64,000 nucleotides of DNA from a bacterium (GTDB lineage: Bacteria > Patescibacteriota > Saccharimonadia > Saccharimonadales > UBA4665): NCBI GenBank assembly GCA_021799575.1, contig JAJZAD010000003.1:1-64000 (forward strand), in the 5' to 3' direction. Below are positions 1-8,428 of this stretch, piece after piece. The stretch's first letter is position 1; the number at the start of each line of letters is the position of its first letter. The notes below the pieces were generated by a model that searched no databases, had not been told where the DNA came from, and was given only the letters and a program-made list of their open reading frames with translations. The position numbers and the translations under genes are program-made.

Positions 1-70
1 TTGCTTTACGAGCATAACCCGTCACAAAGCCATACATAAAGACTGTTCTATCTACACCCTCATGAGACAT
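1..70 (-). CDS. Unidentified protein, N-terminal fragment (cut by window edge)
   Basis: Reading the minus strand from position 70 gives an open frame starting MSHEGVDRTVFMYG that runs off the left edge after 23 codons without a stop. A strong GGAGG Shine-Dalgarno lies five bases upstream of the ATG, which is why I accept it as a gene start. Too little is visible to name a family. The ribosome-binding site lies inside a hairpin (next entry), which suggests translation is controlled. Confidence 0.5.
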   Translation of the reverse strand, partial: MSHEGVDRTVFMYGFVTGYARKA

Positions 71-75
71 TAATA

Positions 76-101
76 CCTCCTAACTATTTAGTAGCTAGGA
101 G
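76..101 (-). promoter_or_regulatory. Hairpin overlapping the Shine-Dalgarno of the left-edge gene
   Basis: CTCCTA (77-82) pairs with TAGGAG (96-101), and CTA (84-86) with TAG (92-94), leaving a five-base loop. The GGAGG ribosome-binding site of the gene starting at 70 is within the stem, so folding would mask it. No U-tract follows, so this looks like a translational rather than a termination element. Function is inferred from structure only. Confidence 0.4.
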
Positions 102-229
102 TCCAATATGTTTCTGAACTTATGCAGTAAAATACTTTCTTTTGTTTTTAGTATATCCGACATTAAGTATGACAAGCTCTATAGCGCTCGATAGGTTAAA
201 ATATTGTGCTATTGCTTGATTGTTAAGAG

Positions 230-1156
230 ATGTCTAGTCTACAGTTAACTTTATCTATGCCGACCAGAATAAAATCTAATCCCGAATCATATATCAAACC
301 GTTAAACATGAACCGTCTAGAAGGCAGAATGCTGAGGTTGCCGATAAGCCACGGAAATGAAATTTTATTTGTTGGTGATTTGGGGTCGGATCTGGAATAT
401 TGGTTCGGTTTAATTAGAGCTTTAGCTGATTTCGGCACCGTAACTATGCCCGACCTTCCAGGCATGGGTGGGATGGATAGTTTTTACAAGATCGGTAAAG
501 TACCGTCTATTGATAGTTATTCCGACTATTTAGCGTCTTTTTTCAAGCTAAGATTTAAACGGCAGCGCATCATAATCGTGGCTGTGGGCTTTGGTTTTGT
601 GGTTGCCACCAGAATGCTTGAGCGGTACCCGTCTATTAAAGAACGGGTTAAGATGGTAATTTCGTTAGCAGGATATGCAGATTTTGAAGATTTTGCTTCC
701 AACAAATTTCGTTTGCGAATATATGCGCTTTTGGCAGGTATTTTACGCTACCGGCCATTGTCTATTTTTGTCCATCCGATAATTTTAAATGAAGGTATGT
801 TTAGGTGGCTGTTTTTGGCTAAAGCCGACCAAAGTTTAAGTCCGGGTTCGCTCAGCCAGTTCAAGTTTAAACTGCAGCGTCTAGCTAGTATGGATAAGCG
901 TTCATTTGCGGCCATAGCTTATGAGCTTAGTCGGTTTACTAACTGTGGCGGCCGGGTGGATTTACCGGTTTGGCAGGTTGATCTGCCAAGTCTGTTTATT
1001 GATCGAAACAAGACGGAACAGCACCTGTGCGTAATTTTTAGCGGTTTTTATTTATTGCCACTTAACCGTAGAGTTAATCGTTATCCTGAACTAAGAGATA
1101 AGCGCTCCGCGGCCTATTATCTTCCCCAGGCTCTTAAGCAGCGTCTAATGAGTTAA
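230..1156 (+). CDS. Alpha/beta-hydrolase-fold protein lacking the nucleophile serine
   Basis: The 308-residue product has alpha/beta hydrolase landmarks: an early strand with an oxyanion-like loop (FVGDLGSDLEYW, about residues 47-58), the typical second strand and turn (VTMPDLPGMG, 71-80), and a hydrophobic strand leading to the nucleophile elbow at about 114-125. The elbow reads VGFGFVV where active enzymes have G-x-S-x-G, so the nucleophile serine is replaced by glycine. The second half is divergent. No strong Shine-Dalgarno precedes the ATG. The neighbour downstream on the same strand is an AI-2E family protein, 33 bases away. It may be a non-catalytic hydrolase relative; fold assignment moderate, function unknown. 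Confidence 0.6.
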   Translation: MSSLQLTLSMPTRIKSNPESYIKPLNMNRLEGRMLRLPISHGNEILFVGDLGSDLEYWFGLIRALADFGTVTMPDLPGMGGMDSFYKIGKVPSIDSYSDYLASFFKLRFKRQRIIIVAVGFGFVVATRMLERYPSIKERVKMVISLAGYADFEDFASNKFRLRIYALLAGILRYRPLSIFVHPIILNEGMFRWLFLAKADQSLSPGSLSQFKFKLQRLASMDKRSFAAIAYELSRFTNCGGRVDLPVWQVDLPSLFIDRNKTEQHLCVIFSGFYLLPLNRRVNRYPELRDKRSAAYYLPQALKQRLMS

Positions 1157-1189
1157 TCAGCTTAAACATTGCGTTTAGCTAAAGCTTAA

Positions 1190-2335
1190 GTGATAATTAT
1201 GCCTATGCTCCACTTTATGCGCTTAAACGACGATAAACGTCCAGCGGACAAACTGGAAGTTACCGTGTCTAACCGTACGATGGCCCGGATTATCCTAATT
1301 GTCTTAATAACAATCGGATTAGTGATGGCAGTAGTCAGAATAAAAACCGCTCTAATGCTGTTATTCCTAGCTTTTTTCCTAGCTTTGGCGTTGAATGCAC
1401 CGGTGATACGTATTGCTAAACTGCTACCCGGTAGGATTAAAGGCAGCCGGTTGGCTGCCACATCTATTTCTTATCTTATTGTTATCGCCGTTCTGGCGGT
1501 ATTTTTTGCCTATGTCATTCCGCCGTTTGTACATAATACCGAAAAATTTATAAGCGCCGCACCGCATCTGGTTAAAGAAACTCAGGATCAAAGTAGCGCC
1601 CTCGGCAAGTTTGTGCGCGAACACCACTTACAGTCCGAAGTTAACAATCTTTCTAAGCAGATATCCAGTAAACTTACGGATATCGGGGGCAAGTTATTCG
1701 TGGACATTTACGGAATCGTCAAAGATGTTTTCTCCTTACTGGCCGTCTTAGCACTGGCGTTCATGATGTTAGTTGAAGGTCCCAGATGGTTAACCTTTTT
1801 TAAACAGTTGTTTTTGCCTTTTAGGGACGAGAAAACCATTAGTCGGGTGGGGAAAGAAATGTATGCCGTCATCAAAGGTTATGTTAACGGGCAGGTTCTT
1901 CTCGCGCTAATTGCCGCCATATTGGTAGGTCCGGTGCTGTTTATTATGCATGTGAGCTATCCTGTAGCGCTGATGGTGGTAGTGTTTATTTGCGGGCTAA
2001 TACCTTTAATCGGACATACGATCGGGGCGATTATTCTGACCGTTGTGGCATTGTTTCACTCAATTACGGCTGCCATTATCGTTTTGGTATGGTACATAAT
2101 TTATATTAACTTTGAAAACTATTTGTTGCAGCCTCGTATACAGGCCAATACTACAAATATGAGTCCACTCTTAGTGTTTGCGTCGATTATTGTCGGGATA
2201 AATTTTGCGGGTTTGGTCGGCGGGCTAATAGCTATACCGGTTGCCGGAGTTCTAAGGGTACTGATTATTGAGATCCTTGAATACAAGAATGTACTGCCGA
2301 AGAATTATTTAGAAGAAAATTCCAAACATTCTTAA
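1190..2335 (+). CDS. AI-2E family transporter-like membrane protein
   Basis: The 381-residue product has the layout of the PF01594 family: two N-terminal membrane segments (ARIILIVLITIGLVM and LMLLFLAFFLALAL), a third helix, a soluble alpha-helical middle (about residues 115-180), then several hydrophobic helices with the conserved stretch VALMVVVFICGLIPLIGHTIGAII and a C-terminal NFENYLLQPRI motif. Family members export small molecules or ions; substrates are mostly unproven, so the AI-2 name should not be taken literally. The annotated GTG start has no ribosome-binding site; ATG at 1199 or 1205 is as likely. Its end overlaps the convergent cysS by 4 bases. Confidence 0.85.
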   Translation: MIIMPMLHFMRLNDDKRPADKLEVTVSNRTMARIILIVLITIGLVMAVVRIKTALMLLFLAFFLALALNAPVIRIAKLLPGRIKGSRLAATSISYLIVIAVLAVFFAYVIPPFVHNTEKFISAAPHLVKETQDQSSALGKFVREHHLQSEVNNLSKQISSKLTDIGGKLFVDIYGIVKDVFSLLAVLALAFMMLVEGPRWLTFFKQLFLPFRDEKTISRVGKEMYAVIKGYVNGQVLLALIAAILVGPVLFIMHVSYPVALMVVVFICGLIPLIGHTIGAIILTVVALFHSITAAIIVLVWYIIYINFENYLLQPRIQANTTNMSPLLVFASIIVGINFAGLVGGLIAIPVAGVLRVLIIEILEYKNVLPKNYLEENSKHS

Positions 2336-3708
2336 GCTAAATACTGCCAAAGCGGTCCGCTGGGCCGGTCAAGCACCGTTATTCCGTGTTGATTTAATTC
2401 AGCTCTAAGCTGGTCGGCTTTGGTCCAATCCTGTTTGTTGCGTGCCTGCTCCCGTTGCACGATCAGTTGTTTTAATTCTTCTGGTATATCCAACACCTCA
2501 CTCAGCTTGAGTCCTAGTAAGTTGTCGATCGAGTTAATAGTTCCGACTATGGATTTTTTACTTAATGACAGTACTTCGGCTTTATCTAACCAATTCTCTA
2601 AAACGGCTAAGCAAGCCGGTGAGTTAAGATCGTCCTGGAGGACTGTTAATAGATCCGGCGGTGATATTTCTTGTCCGCCTGGTTCTGCTTGAAACATGCG
2701 TGCTGCGAAGTTCCTATACCTAAGCAGACGGGCTTCAGACGCGGCTAATGAATTCCAGTCGAATTTGCTTTGGCTGCGATAGTGGGATTCTAATACCAGC
2801 ATTCTAAGTGTTTCGGGAGTATAACCTTTAGCTTCGATATCCTCTAAAGTCACGGTATTGCCCAAACTCTTAGAAATTTTAGTACCATTAATCAATATAT
2901 GGTTGGTGTGCATCCATATTTTCGCTAATGGCTTTCCGGTCAAAGCCTCGGATTGAGCTATTTCGTTAGTATGGTGGATGGGTATGTGATCGATACCTCC
3001 ACTATGAATATCGAGGGTTTCGCCTAAATATCTTAAGCACATCGCCGAACATTCGATATGCCAACCTGGAAATCCTTTGCCCCAAGGGCTATCCCATTCC
3101 ATGTCACGCTGTACGTTTGAAGGTGAAAACTTCCATAGAGCGAAGTCGCTGGGGTTATGTTTTTCCGGGTTAGGTTCGATTCTGGCACCCGGTTGCTGTT
3201 CATCTAAATCTAACTTTGCAAAGGATGCATAGTTCGGAAACTTAGAGGTGTCGTAATAGATGCCATCACTGGTTCGGTAAGTATAGCCTTTTTTTTCAAG
3301 TCCGAGAATAAAGTTAATTTGGCCCTGAATGTGGTCAGTCGCCTTGGGCATTTGCCATGGCTGAGTGAAGTTCAGCCTTACGAGTCCCTGCTTAAAATAA
3401 TCGGTGTAAAAACTAGCTATTTCCCAGGCGGTTTTGCCTTCGCTCTTGGCCCGTTTGGCCAGTTTATCTTCTCCGGTATCGGCATCGGACGTCAAATGGC
3501 CGACATCGGTAATATTGATTACCCATTTTGGATCAAACCCCGAGGCTTTCAGAGTCCTGATTAACAAGTCGTAACGAATAAAAGTAAACCAATTTCCGAT
3601 ATGCATATAATCATATACTGTCGGACCGCAGGTATAAACTTTAACTTCCGGAGGGTTCTGCGGACTTACCTCCTCTATCTGGTTAGTCAGCGTATTAAAC
3701 AGTTTCAT
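2332..3708 (-). CDS. cysS: Cysteinyl-tRNA synthetase
   Basis: A class I synthetase of 458 residues, the usual length, that charges tRNA-Cys in the cytoplasm. The HIGH-type signature HIGNW lies near residue 36 and the KMSKS loop appears as KISKS. The catalytic zinc ligands are retained: Cys in YTCGPTVYD, Cys in WHIECSAM, and His and Glu in IHHTNEIAQ. This contrasts with the loss of structural zinc sites in other proteins of this window. The C-terminal helical domain ends in RPSGPLWQ. Its start overlaps the DHH phosphoesterase gene by 14 bases, so the two are probably cotranscribed with recR. Confidence 0.97.
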   Translation of the reverse strand: MKLFNTLTNQIEEVSPQNPPEVKVYTCGPTVYDYMHIGNWFTFIRYDLLIRTLKASGFDPKWVINITDVGHLTSDADTGEDKLAKRAKSEGKTAWEIASFYTDYFKQGLVRLNFTQPWQMPKATDHIQGQINFILGLEKKGYTYRTSDGIYYDTSKFPNYASFAKLDLDEQQPGARIEPNPEKHNPSDFALWKFSPSNVQRDMEWDSPWGKGFPGWHIECSAMCLRYLGETLDIHSGGIDHIPIHHTNEIAQSEALTGKPLAKIWMHTNHILINGTKISKSLGNTVTLEDIEAKGYTPETLRMLVLESHYRSQSKFDWNSLAASEARLLRYRNFAARMFQAEPGGQEISPPDLLTVLQDDLNSPACLAVLENWLDKAEVLSLSKKSIVGTINSIDNLLGLKLSEVLDIPEELKQLIVQREQARNKQDWTKADQLRAELNQHGITVLDRPSGPLWQYLA

Positions 3709-4702
3709 TAAGTAATGCCTTAGTTCTAGTTATAATTTCTTGTTTTAGAGTCTCTAAATCTCTGCTGTCGGTCAACTTAAATCCGCTGGCGAATTCGTGG
3801 CCTCCTCCTCCGAATTGTTCCGCCAGTTTAGCAGCGATCGGGTAGCCGTAGTTTGTACGGATTTTAGCGGTTATTTTTCCAGTCGGATAAACTTTCAGCA
3901 CCACGGCTGCCGCAGTATTGGTAGTTAAGCGCATATCGTCTAAGGCTAACATTGAAGGGTTGTAACTCGGGCTGTACTTTTCGATTTCCGGCCAAGGTAT
4001 CACTAGTAATGCTACCCGGTCGTCATCATAGTACTCGATGCGCTCTAATAGTTTACCCTTGTAGTGTACCAATTCGGGGCTTTTGCGCATCATGTCTCGT
4101 CTTGCTGCTTCCAGAGCCGAAAGCGATACCCCGCCTTCTACTAATTCGGCTATCGTATATACGGTATCGGCAGTAGTGGCATCAGTGGTCAGCCCTAAAG
4201 TATCAGATAGAATTGCGGCTGCCAATGCGTTTTTTGCTACAGTATTTAATGGCCACTTCAACTGTTTTGCCAGCTTATAGATTATTTCCGCGGTAGCAGA
4301 AGCTCCGCTTTTGTTGATGCGCAAGGTTGCGAATTCGATGCTCGATTCGCTAACGTGATGATCGATTATAATTAGCGGCTTTGAACTTAAAGCATGATAA
4401 GCGTGGGGGTTATTTGACAGTAAGGTGTCAATTAAAGACATCGCCGAAGTGTCGACAATGACCGCCAGATCGTATTGATTAGGCAGTATAGCATTAACTC
4501 TGTCTCTACCCGGAAGGTATGACAAATAACCTGGCATATTGACACCACAAACTAAATCAGTATCCTTACCTAACTCCATTAGTATTTGTTCCAATGCTAA
4601 GCTGCTTCCTAAGCTATCTCCGTCCGGATTATCCGGCTGAATAACCACTATTTTATAAGCGGTGGATACCAATTCGTTAAGCTGTTTTGCCTCTTTGATC
4701 AT
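3695..4702 (-). CDS. DHH family phosphoesterase (NrnA-like)
   Basis: The 335-residue product carries the DHH-DHHA1 arrangement: motif I NPDGDSLGSSLAL (about 24-36), motif II VIVDTSA, motif III IIDHHVSES and the C-terminal glycine-rich GGGGHEFASGF. Family members use two manganese ions to hydrolyse nano-RNAs, pAp or cyclic dinucleotide products. NrnA-type oligoribonuclease/pAp phosphatase is the closest fit in length and motif spacing, and no Orn is seen in the window. It overlaps recR by four bases (ATGA) and cysS by 14, indicating one transcript. Substrate cannot be decided from sequence. Confidence 0.88.
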   Translation of the reverse strand: MIKEAKQLNELVSTAYKIVVIQPDNPDGDSLGSSLALEQILMELGKDTDLVCGVNMPGYLSYLPGRDRVNAILPNQYDLAVIVDTSAMSLIDTLLSNNPHAYHALSSKPLIIIDHHVSESSIEFATLRINKSGASATAEIIYKLAKQLKWPLNTVAKNALAAAILSDTLGLTTDATTADTVYTIAELVEGGVSLSALEAARRDMMRKSPELVHYKGKLLERIEYYDDDRVALLVIPWPEIEKYSPSYNPSMLALDDMRLTTNTAAAVVLKVYPTGKITAKIRTNYGYPIAAKLAEQFGGGGHEFASGFKLTDSRDLETLKQEIITRTKALLNETV

Positions 4703-5328
4703 GCCGTTTTAGTATCGTTTGAGTTAACGCTTTGACGGTGAATAATGGCTCTTCCTAGGGTAATCTGGTCCGCGTATTCCAGATCGATACCTATTGGCAG
4801 ACCTTGTGCTAACCTGGTGATTTTGAGTTTGCGATTGCCGATTTGCTGTTGAATGTATAATGCCGTCGATTCTCCCTCTACGCTTGCGCTGGTAGCCAGG
4901 ATGACTTCTTTGACTTTATCGTCATCGATTCTCTTAACCAGTTCTCGTATATGCAGCTGCTCCGGAGTTATGCCGTCGATTGGTGATACTAAACCTCCGA
5001 GTACGTGATAAGTCCCTGAAAATTGGCCGGTTTTTTCTATGGCTAAGATGTCGAAAGGCTCACCAACTACCGCCACTATTGTCTTATCCCGTTTAGGGTC
5101 AGTATATAGATCGGATAAGCGTTGACCGGCTGGTACCAGCGCATAGGTTTTTTCGCAGTAACCGATACCGTCTTTAAGGTTATTTAACGCGGTTGCCAAT
5201 TTAGCCGAAGAGTCGTGATTATGGCGAACAAACCAATAAGCGTAGCGCTCAGCTGTACGCGGCCCTACGCCTGGTAAAGTACTAAAGGCTTCAATCAAAT
5301 CAGTTAAAGCTTTCGGCAGCACACTCAT
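4699..5328 (-). CDS. recR: Recombination mediator RecR, zinc-finger cysteines lost
   Basis: A 209-residue RecR with the N-terminal helix-hairpin-helix (LPGVGPRTAERYAYW, about 18-32) and the Toprim domain (VVGEPFDILAIEKTG, then VLGGLVSPIDGI). RecR clamps DNA with RecO and helps load RecA at gaps. The C4 zinc finger normally found between the two domains reads GYCEKTYALVPAGQRLSDLYTDPKRD: only the first cysteine survives and the others are T, L and L-type residues. The domain length is nearly kept, so the finger appears remodelled rather than deleted. Neighbours are ybaB upstream, as in many bacteria, and the DHH gene downstream. Confidence 0.95.
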   Translation of the reverse strand: MSVLPKALTDLIEAFSTLPGVGPRTAERYAYWFVRHNHDSSAKLATALNNLKDGIGYCEKTYALVPAGQRLSDLYTDPKRDKTIVAVVGEPFDILAIEKTGQFSGTYHVLGGLVSPIDGITPEQLHIRELVKRIDDDKVKEVILATSASVEGESTALYIQQQIGNRKLKITRLAQGLPIGIDLEYADQITLGRAIIHRQSVNSNDTKTA

Positions 5329-5358
5329 ATGTCTTTTTTCAACTCGACTGCCTTGCCT

Positions 5359-5652
5359 CTATAACCCGAGACTGCCCAGAGAACCCATTATCGGCTGCAT
5401 CTTCTCGGCCGCAAAACGTTGGCTTTGGTTTACGGCATCGCGGATCGCATCTTCTAGCCAGCGTTCAAGCTGCTCAATGTCTTCAAGATCGACAAAACTT
5501 GGATCAATATGGATTTTTTTTAGTTTTTGTTCCCCGTTCATTTCAACGACTACCGCTCCGTCGCCTTTTTCGACACGTATAACTTGCTTTTTCAGTTCCC
5601 TCTGGATTTTATTTGCCTGCATTAACGTCTTAGTTTTATCTAATCTGCTCAT
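5359..5652 (-). CDS. YbaB/EbfC nucleoid-associated protein
   Basis: A small 97-residue protein with the YbaB/EbfC pattern: an N-terminal helix (DKTKTLMQANKIQREL), a central beta sheet (VVVEMNGEQKLKKIHIDPSF) and a long acidic C-terminal helix. The family forms dimeric DNA-binding proteins. An AGGAG ribosome-binding site precedes the ATG with good spacing. It sits 30 bases upstream of recR; the dnaX-ybaB-recR association is widespread, though here dnaX lies further upstream behind dnaB and a membrane gene. Confidence 0.9.
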   Translation of the reverse strand: MSRLDKTKTLMQANKIQRELKKQVIRVEKGDGAVVVEMNGEQKLKKIHIDPSFVDLEDIEQLERWLEDAIRDAVNQSQRFAAEKMQPIMGSLGSLGL

Positions 5653-5721
5653 ATCACTAACTCCTTTTCTTTGAACGCTGCTATGCGTTTATCTCTTAGG
5701 TAGTATAACAAACAAAAGCTA

Positions 5722-6948
5722 CTAATTTAGGCGGTTATTATAGCTGGCTTTAACCTGGGGATTATTACTCCAGGCAACAATGTAAGTCCTGATACCATAA
5801 AAGCCGCTGATTGATAAAACACCTATCATCACGATAAGCCCTACAGCTCTGGCTATATGGTTCCTAGGAAATACATCGAACCACTCTTTAAGCATATATG
5901 CCAGTCCGGTAGCCGCGCAGACGCTTAGTAGCGGTATTAACGACAGTGGGCTTATTAATCCGAATCCGCTTAATAACCATGTTGCCGCTAGGAGGATTAT
6001 CACGCTTTGCCAACGCCAATTAGTAAACCGCATTGCGTAGGTCAAGATTCCGATTAAAATCAAAGCCGTATAGGTTATCGGCAAGACCGGAAGATGCCCA
6101 AGGCTAATAAACGTGCCATCGGAGTAGCTATGAACGAACAAGTCGAGCGGAGTATGAATGAAGCGACTTAAGAATTCATGAAATGCGTGTATGTTATCAG
6201 TAAGTCCATATCCAAGCCAGGTTTTTAATTGTGCAATACTCGCAAAACGGATCAAGAAGTTAGCGATCGGCATCAATAAAAGCAAACCGATACCGATAAC
6301 ACTTAAGCGCAACTTACTGCTTAGCTCTCCAAATGCAGTTTTGATTGGTTTGTATGTGATCCACAACGCGATTAAAGATAACCAAACACCTCCGGGTATA
6401 TATAGCGCGCCAATAAGGAATACAGTTAAAACCAGAAGCGCCACAAATCCGGGCAGTCGATGAACCAGATCAACGGCTACCACTAAAGCGATAGCCAGCA
6501 ACAGTTGCGAACTGACAGGTGTAGCCTCACGGGATAAAGCCAGAAACCCGAAGCTGGTTAAACAAATCCCTGCCGCCAGTAATCCGATTTTGTACCCGTG
6601 CCACGAGCTGGCCAGCCAATACACAGCGATTATCGCCAGTACCCCTATAATCACTGATGTTAGTCTAAGCGACCAGGTGTTTCTGGCGATAGCGTAAGTG
6701 CCGTGTAAAAGGACATAGTAAGGACCGTATAGATAGGAGATGGATTTCCACCAAGGACTATCGATATACAGTTGCTGTTTGGTAACTAATTCGGCGGCAT
6801 TGACGTTACCGTTTGTCTGGCTGGAAAGGCGCCAAAGCAACAGCCCGATCGCGGCTACAACCATGATCACGACCCCATAAGTTTCAGTTTTCTCTGTAGC
6901 CAGTCTTTTAGCTAAATTACCCCTTCGCTTAGTCGGTTTTAAGTACAT
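5722..6948 (-). CDS. Polytopic membrane protein, GT-C/PMT glycosyltransferase-like
   Basis: The 408-residue product starts with a basic tail, then about ten hydrophobic segments beginning at residue 25. The first external loop contains NAAELVTKQQLYIDSPWWKSISYLYGP, which resembles the acidic-residue loop of GT-C fold (PMT, family 39) transferases that use polyprenyl-linked sugars. No other catalytic signature is clear. It lies between ybaB and dnaB on the same strand, 12 bases after dnaB. A cell-envelope glycosylation role is a guess; it could be a membrane protein of another type. Confidence 0.55.
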   Translation of the reverse strand: MYLKPTKRRGNLAKRLATEKTETYGVVIMVVAAIGLLLWRLSSQTNGNVNAAELVTKQQLYIDSPWWKSISYLYGPYYVLLHGTYAIARNTWSLRLTSVIIGVLAIIAVYWLASSWHGYKIGLLAAGICLTSFGFLALSREATPVSSQLLLAIALVVAVDLVHRLPGFVALLVLTVFLIGALYIPGGVWLSLIALWITYKPIKTAFGELSSKLRLSVIGIGLLLLMPIANFLIRFASIAQLKTWLGYGLTDNIHAFHEFLSRFIHTPLDLFVHSYSDGTFISLGHLPVLPITYTALILIGILTYAMRFTNWRWQSVIILLAATWLLSGFGLISPLSLIPLLSVCAATGLAYMLKEWFDVFPRNHIARAVGLIVMIGVLSISGFYGIRTYIVAWSNNPQVKASYNNRLN

Positions 6949-6960
6949 ATTGCAAACGGC

Positions 6961-8319
6961 TTAGAATGGAGCACTATGTTTGGTATCTAATGAGCGAAAA
7001 CGCTGCTTATCGTTATCGAAATAAAGTTCCACTGCACCGATCGGTCCGTTACGATGCTTTTTAATTAGAATGTCGGTAATTTTTTTACGATCGGTTTCAG
7101 GGTTATAGAACTCTTCGCGGTAAATAAAAGCTACGATATCGCTGTCCTGCTCCAGGCTTCCCGATTCTCTGAGGTCTGCTAACTGCGGTATTTGCGGGCT
7201 TCGGCTTTCTACTGAGCGGTTAAGCTGTGATGCTGCCAACAAGGGCACATCCAGTTCGCGAGCAATACCTTTCAAGCCACGGGAAATCTCTGAGATTTCT
7301 TGTACCCTGTTACCGTCATTTGCAAATCTCCCGCCTCCGCTCATTAACTGAATGTAATCAACGATAATTAACCCAAGCTTTCGCTGATGGTTTTCTCTTC
7401 TGGAGATAGTTCTTAAATCACTTACCGTTACGCCTGGCGTGTCATCAATATAGATTGGCGCTTCACTTAGGGTTCCCATGGCTTCCCCTATTTTTTCAAA
7501 GTCGGTATCGGTGAGATTGCCCGTCCTGAGGGCCCAAGCGTCAACTCCCGACTCAATACTAAGCAAGCGATCCACCAGCTGTTCCTTGCTCATTTCAAGA
7601 CTAAAAAAGAGAACGGGCTGTTTTGATTTAACTGCCACATTATGAGCAAAGTTTAACATTAGTGCGGTTTTACCCATCGATGGTCTGGCAGCTAGAATGA
7701 ACAGATCAGATCTTTGAAAGCCCGCCAGTAGATTATCCAAATCTTTAAAGCCGGTAGATATGCCTCGCAGCTTCTTTTTGTCCTTATGCAATTCATCAAG
7801 ACGTTCAAAACTTTCAGCCAGGATTGTCTCCAGACTAACCACCGACTGTTTGATGTGTTGTTCGCTGACGGAAAACAGATCGCTTTCCGCCTCTTCTATA
7901 AGCTGGTTTACGGATTTAGTTTCGTCGAAACCTAACGACACCATTTGTTGAGAAACGGCAATTAACCTACGCCTTAATGACTTTTGGGCGACTATGCCGG
8001 CATACTCTTCTATGTGCGAAGCGGTGGGGACGAAATTGGTTAATTCGGTTAGATAGGCTGGGCCGCCGATACTTTTCAGCTGGCCGTTATTTTTTAATTG
8101 ATCGGCAAGGGTTAAAACATCAATGGCCGTACGTTTTTCGTATAGCTCAATCATGGAGCTGAAAATTATTTCATGACGCTTATCAAAGAAATCGTTCGGA
8201 CGAATATTACCGGCAACTTTAACAATAGCGTCGGTGTCGATAAGTATCGAGCCTAAAAGTGATGCCTCGGCATCGATATTCTGTGGCGGTTGTTGCAGCT
8301 CAGTTGTTAGATTGCTCAT
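6961..8319 (-). CDS. dnaB: Replicative DNA helicase DnaB
   Basis: A 452-residue RecA-fold helicase that unwinds DNA at the fork as a hexamer. The N-terminal primase-interacting domain begins PPQNIDAEASLLGSI; the P-loop is ARPSMGKTALML (about 204-215); Walker B is LIIVDYIQLM; the arginine-finger region and DLRESGSLEQDSD are intact. There is no intein. It lies 109 bases downstream of dnaX, so helicase and clamp-loader genes are neighbours. Only a weak AAAAGA precedes the ATG. Confidence 0.97.
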   Translation of the reverse strand: MSNLTTELQQPPQNIDAEASLLGSILIDTDAIVKVAGNIRPNDFFDKRHEIIFSSMIELYEKRTAIDVLTLADQLKNNGQLKSIGGPAYLTELTNFVPTASHIEEYAGIVAQKSLRRRLIAVSQQMVSLGFDETKSVNQLIEEAESDLFSVSEQHIKQSVVSLETILAESFERLDELHKDKKKLRGISTGFKDLDNLLAGFQRSDLFILAARPSMGKTALMLNFAHNVAVKSKQPVLFFSLEMSKEQLVDRLLSIESGVDAWALRTGNLTDTDFEKIGEAMGTLSEAPIYIDDTPGVTVSDLRTISRRENHQRKLGLIIVDYIQLMSGGGRFANDGNRVQEISEISRGLKGIARELDVPLLAASQLNRSVESRSPQIPQLADLRESGSLEQDSDIVAFIYREEFYNPETDRKKITDILIKKHRNGPIGAVELYFDNDKQRFRSLDTKHSAPF

Positions 8320-8428
8320 TTAATCTTTTTCTATATCCAAAGACCCTACATCCATCCCTATATTAACCCACATTATATTATCCGAGTTTATCAACGGCCT
8401 AGTGTTTATGAACAGTTTATCCCCCTCA

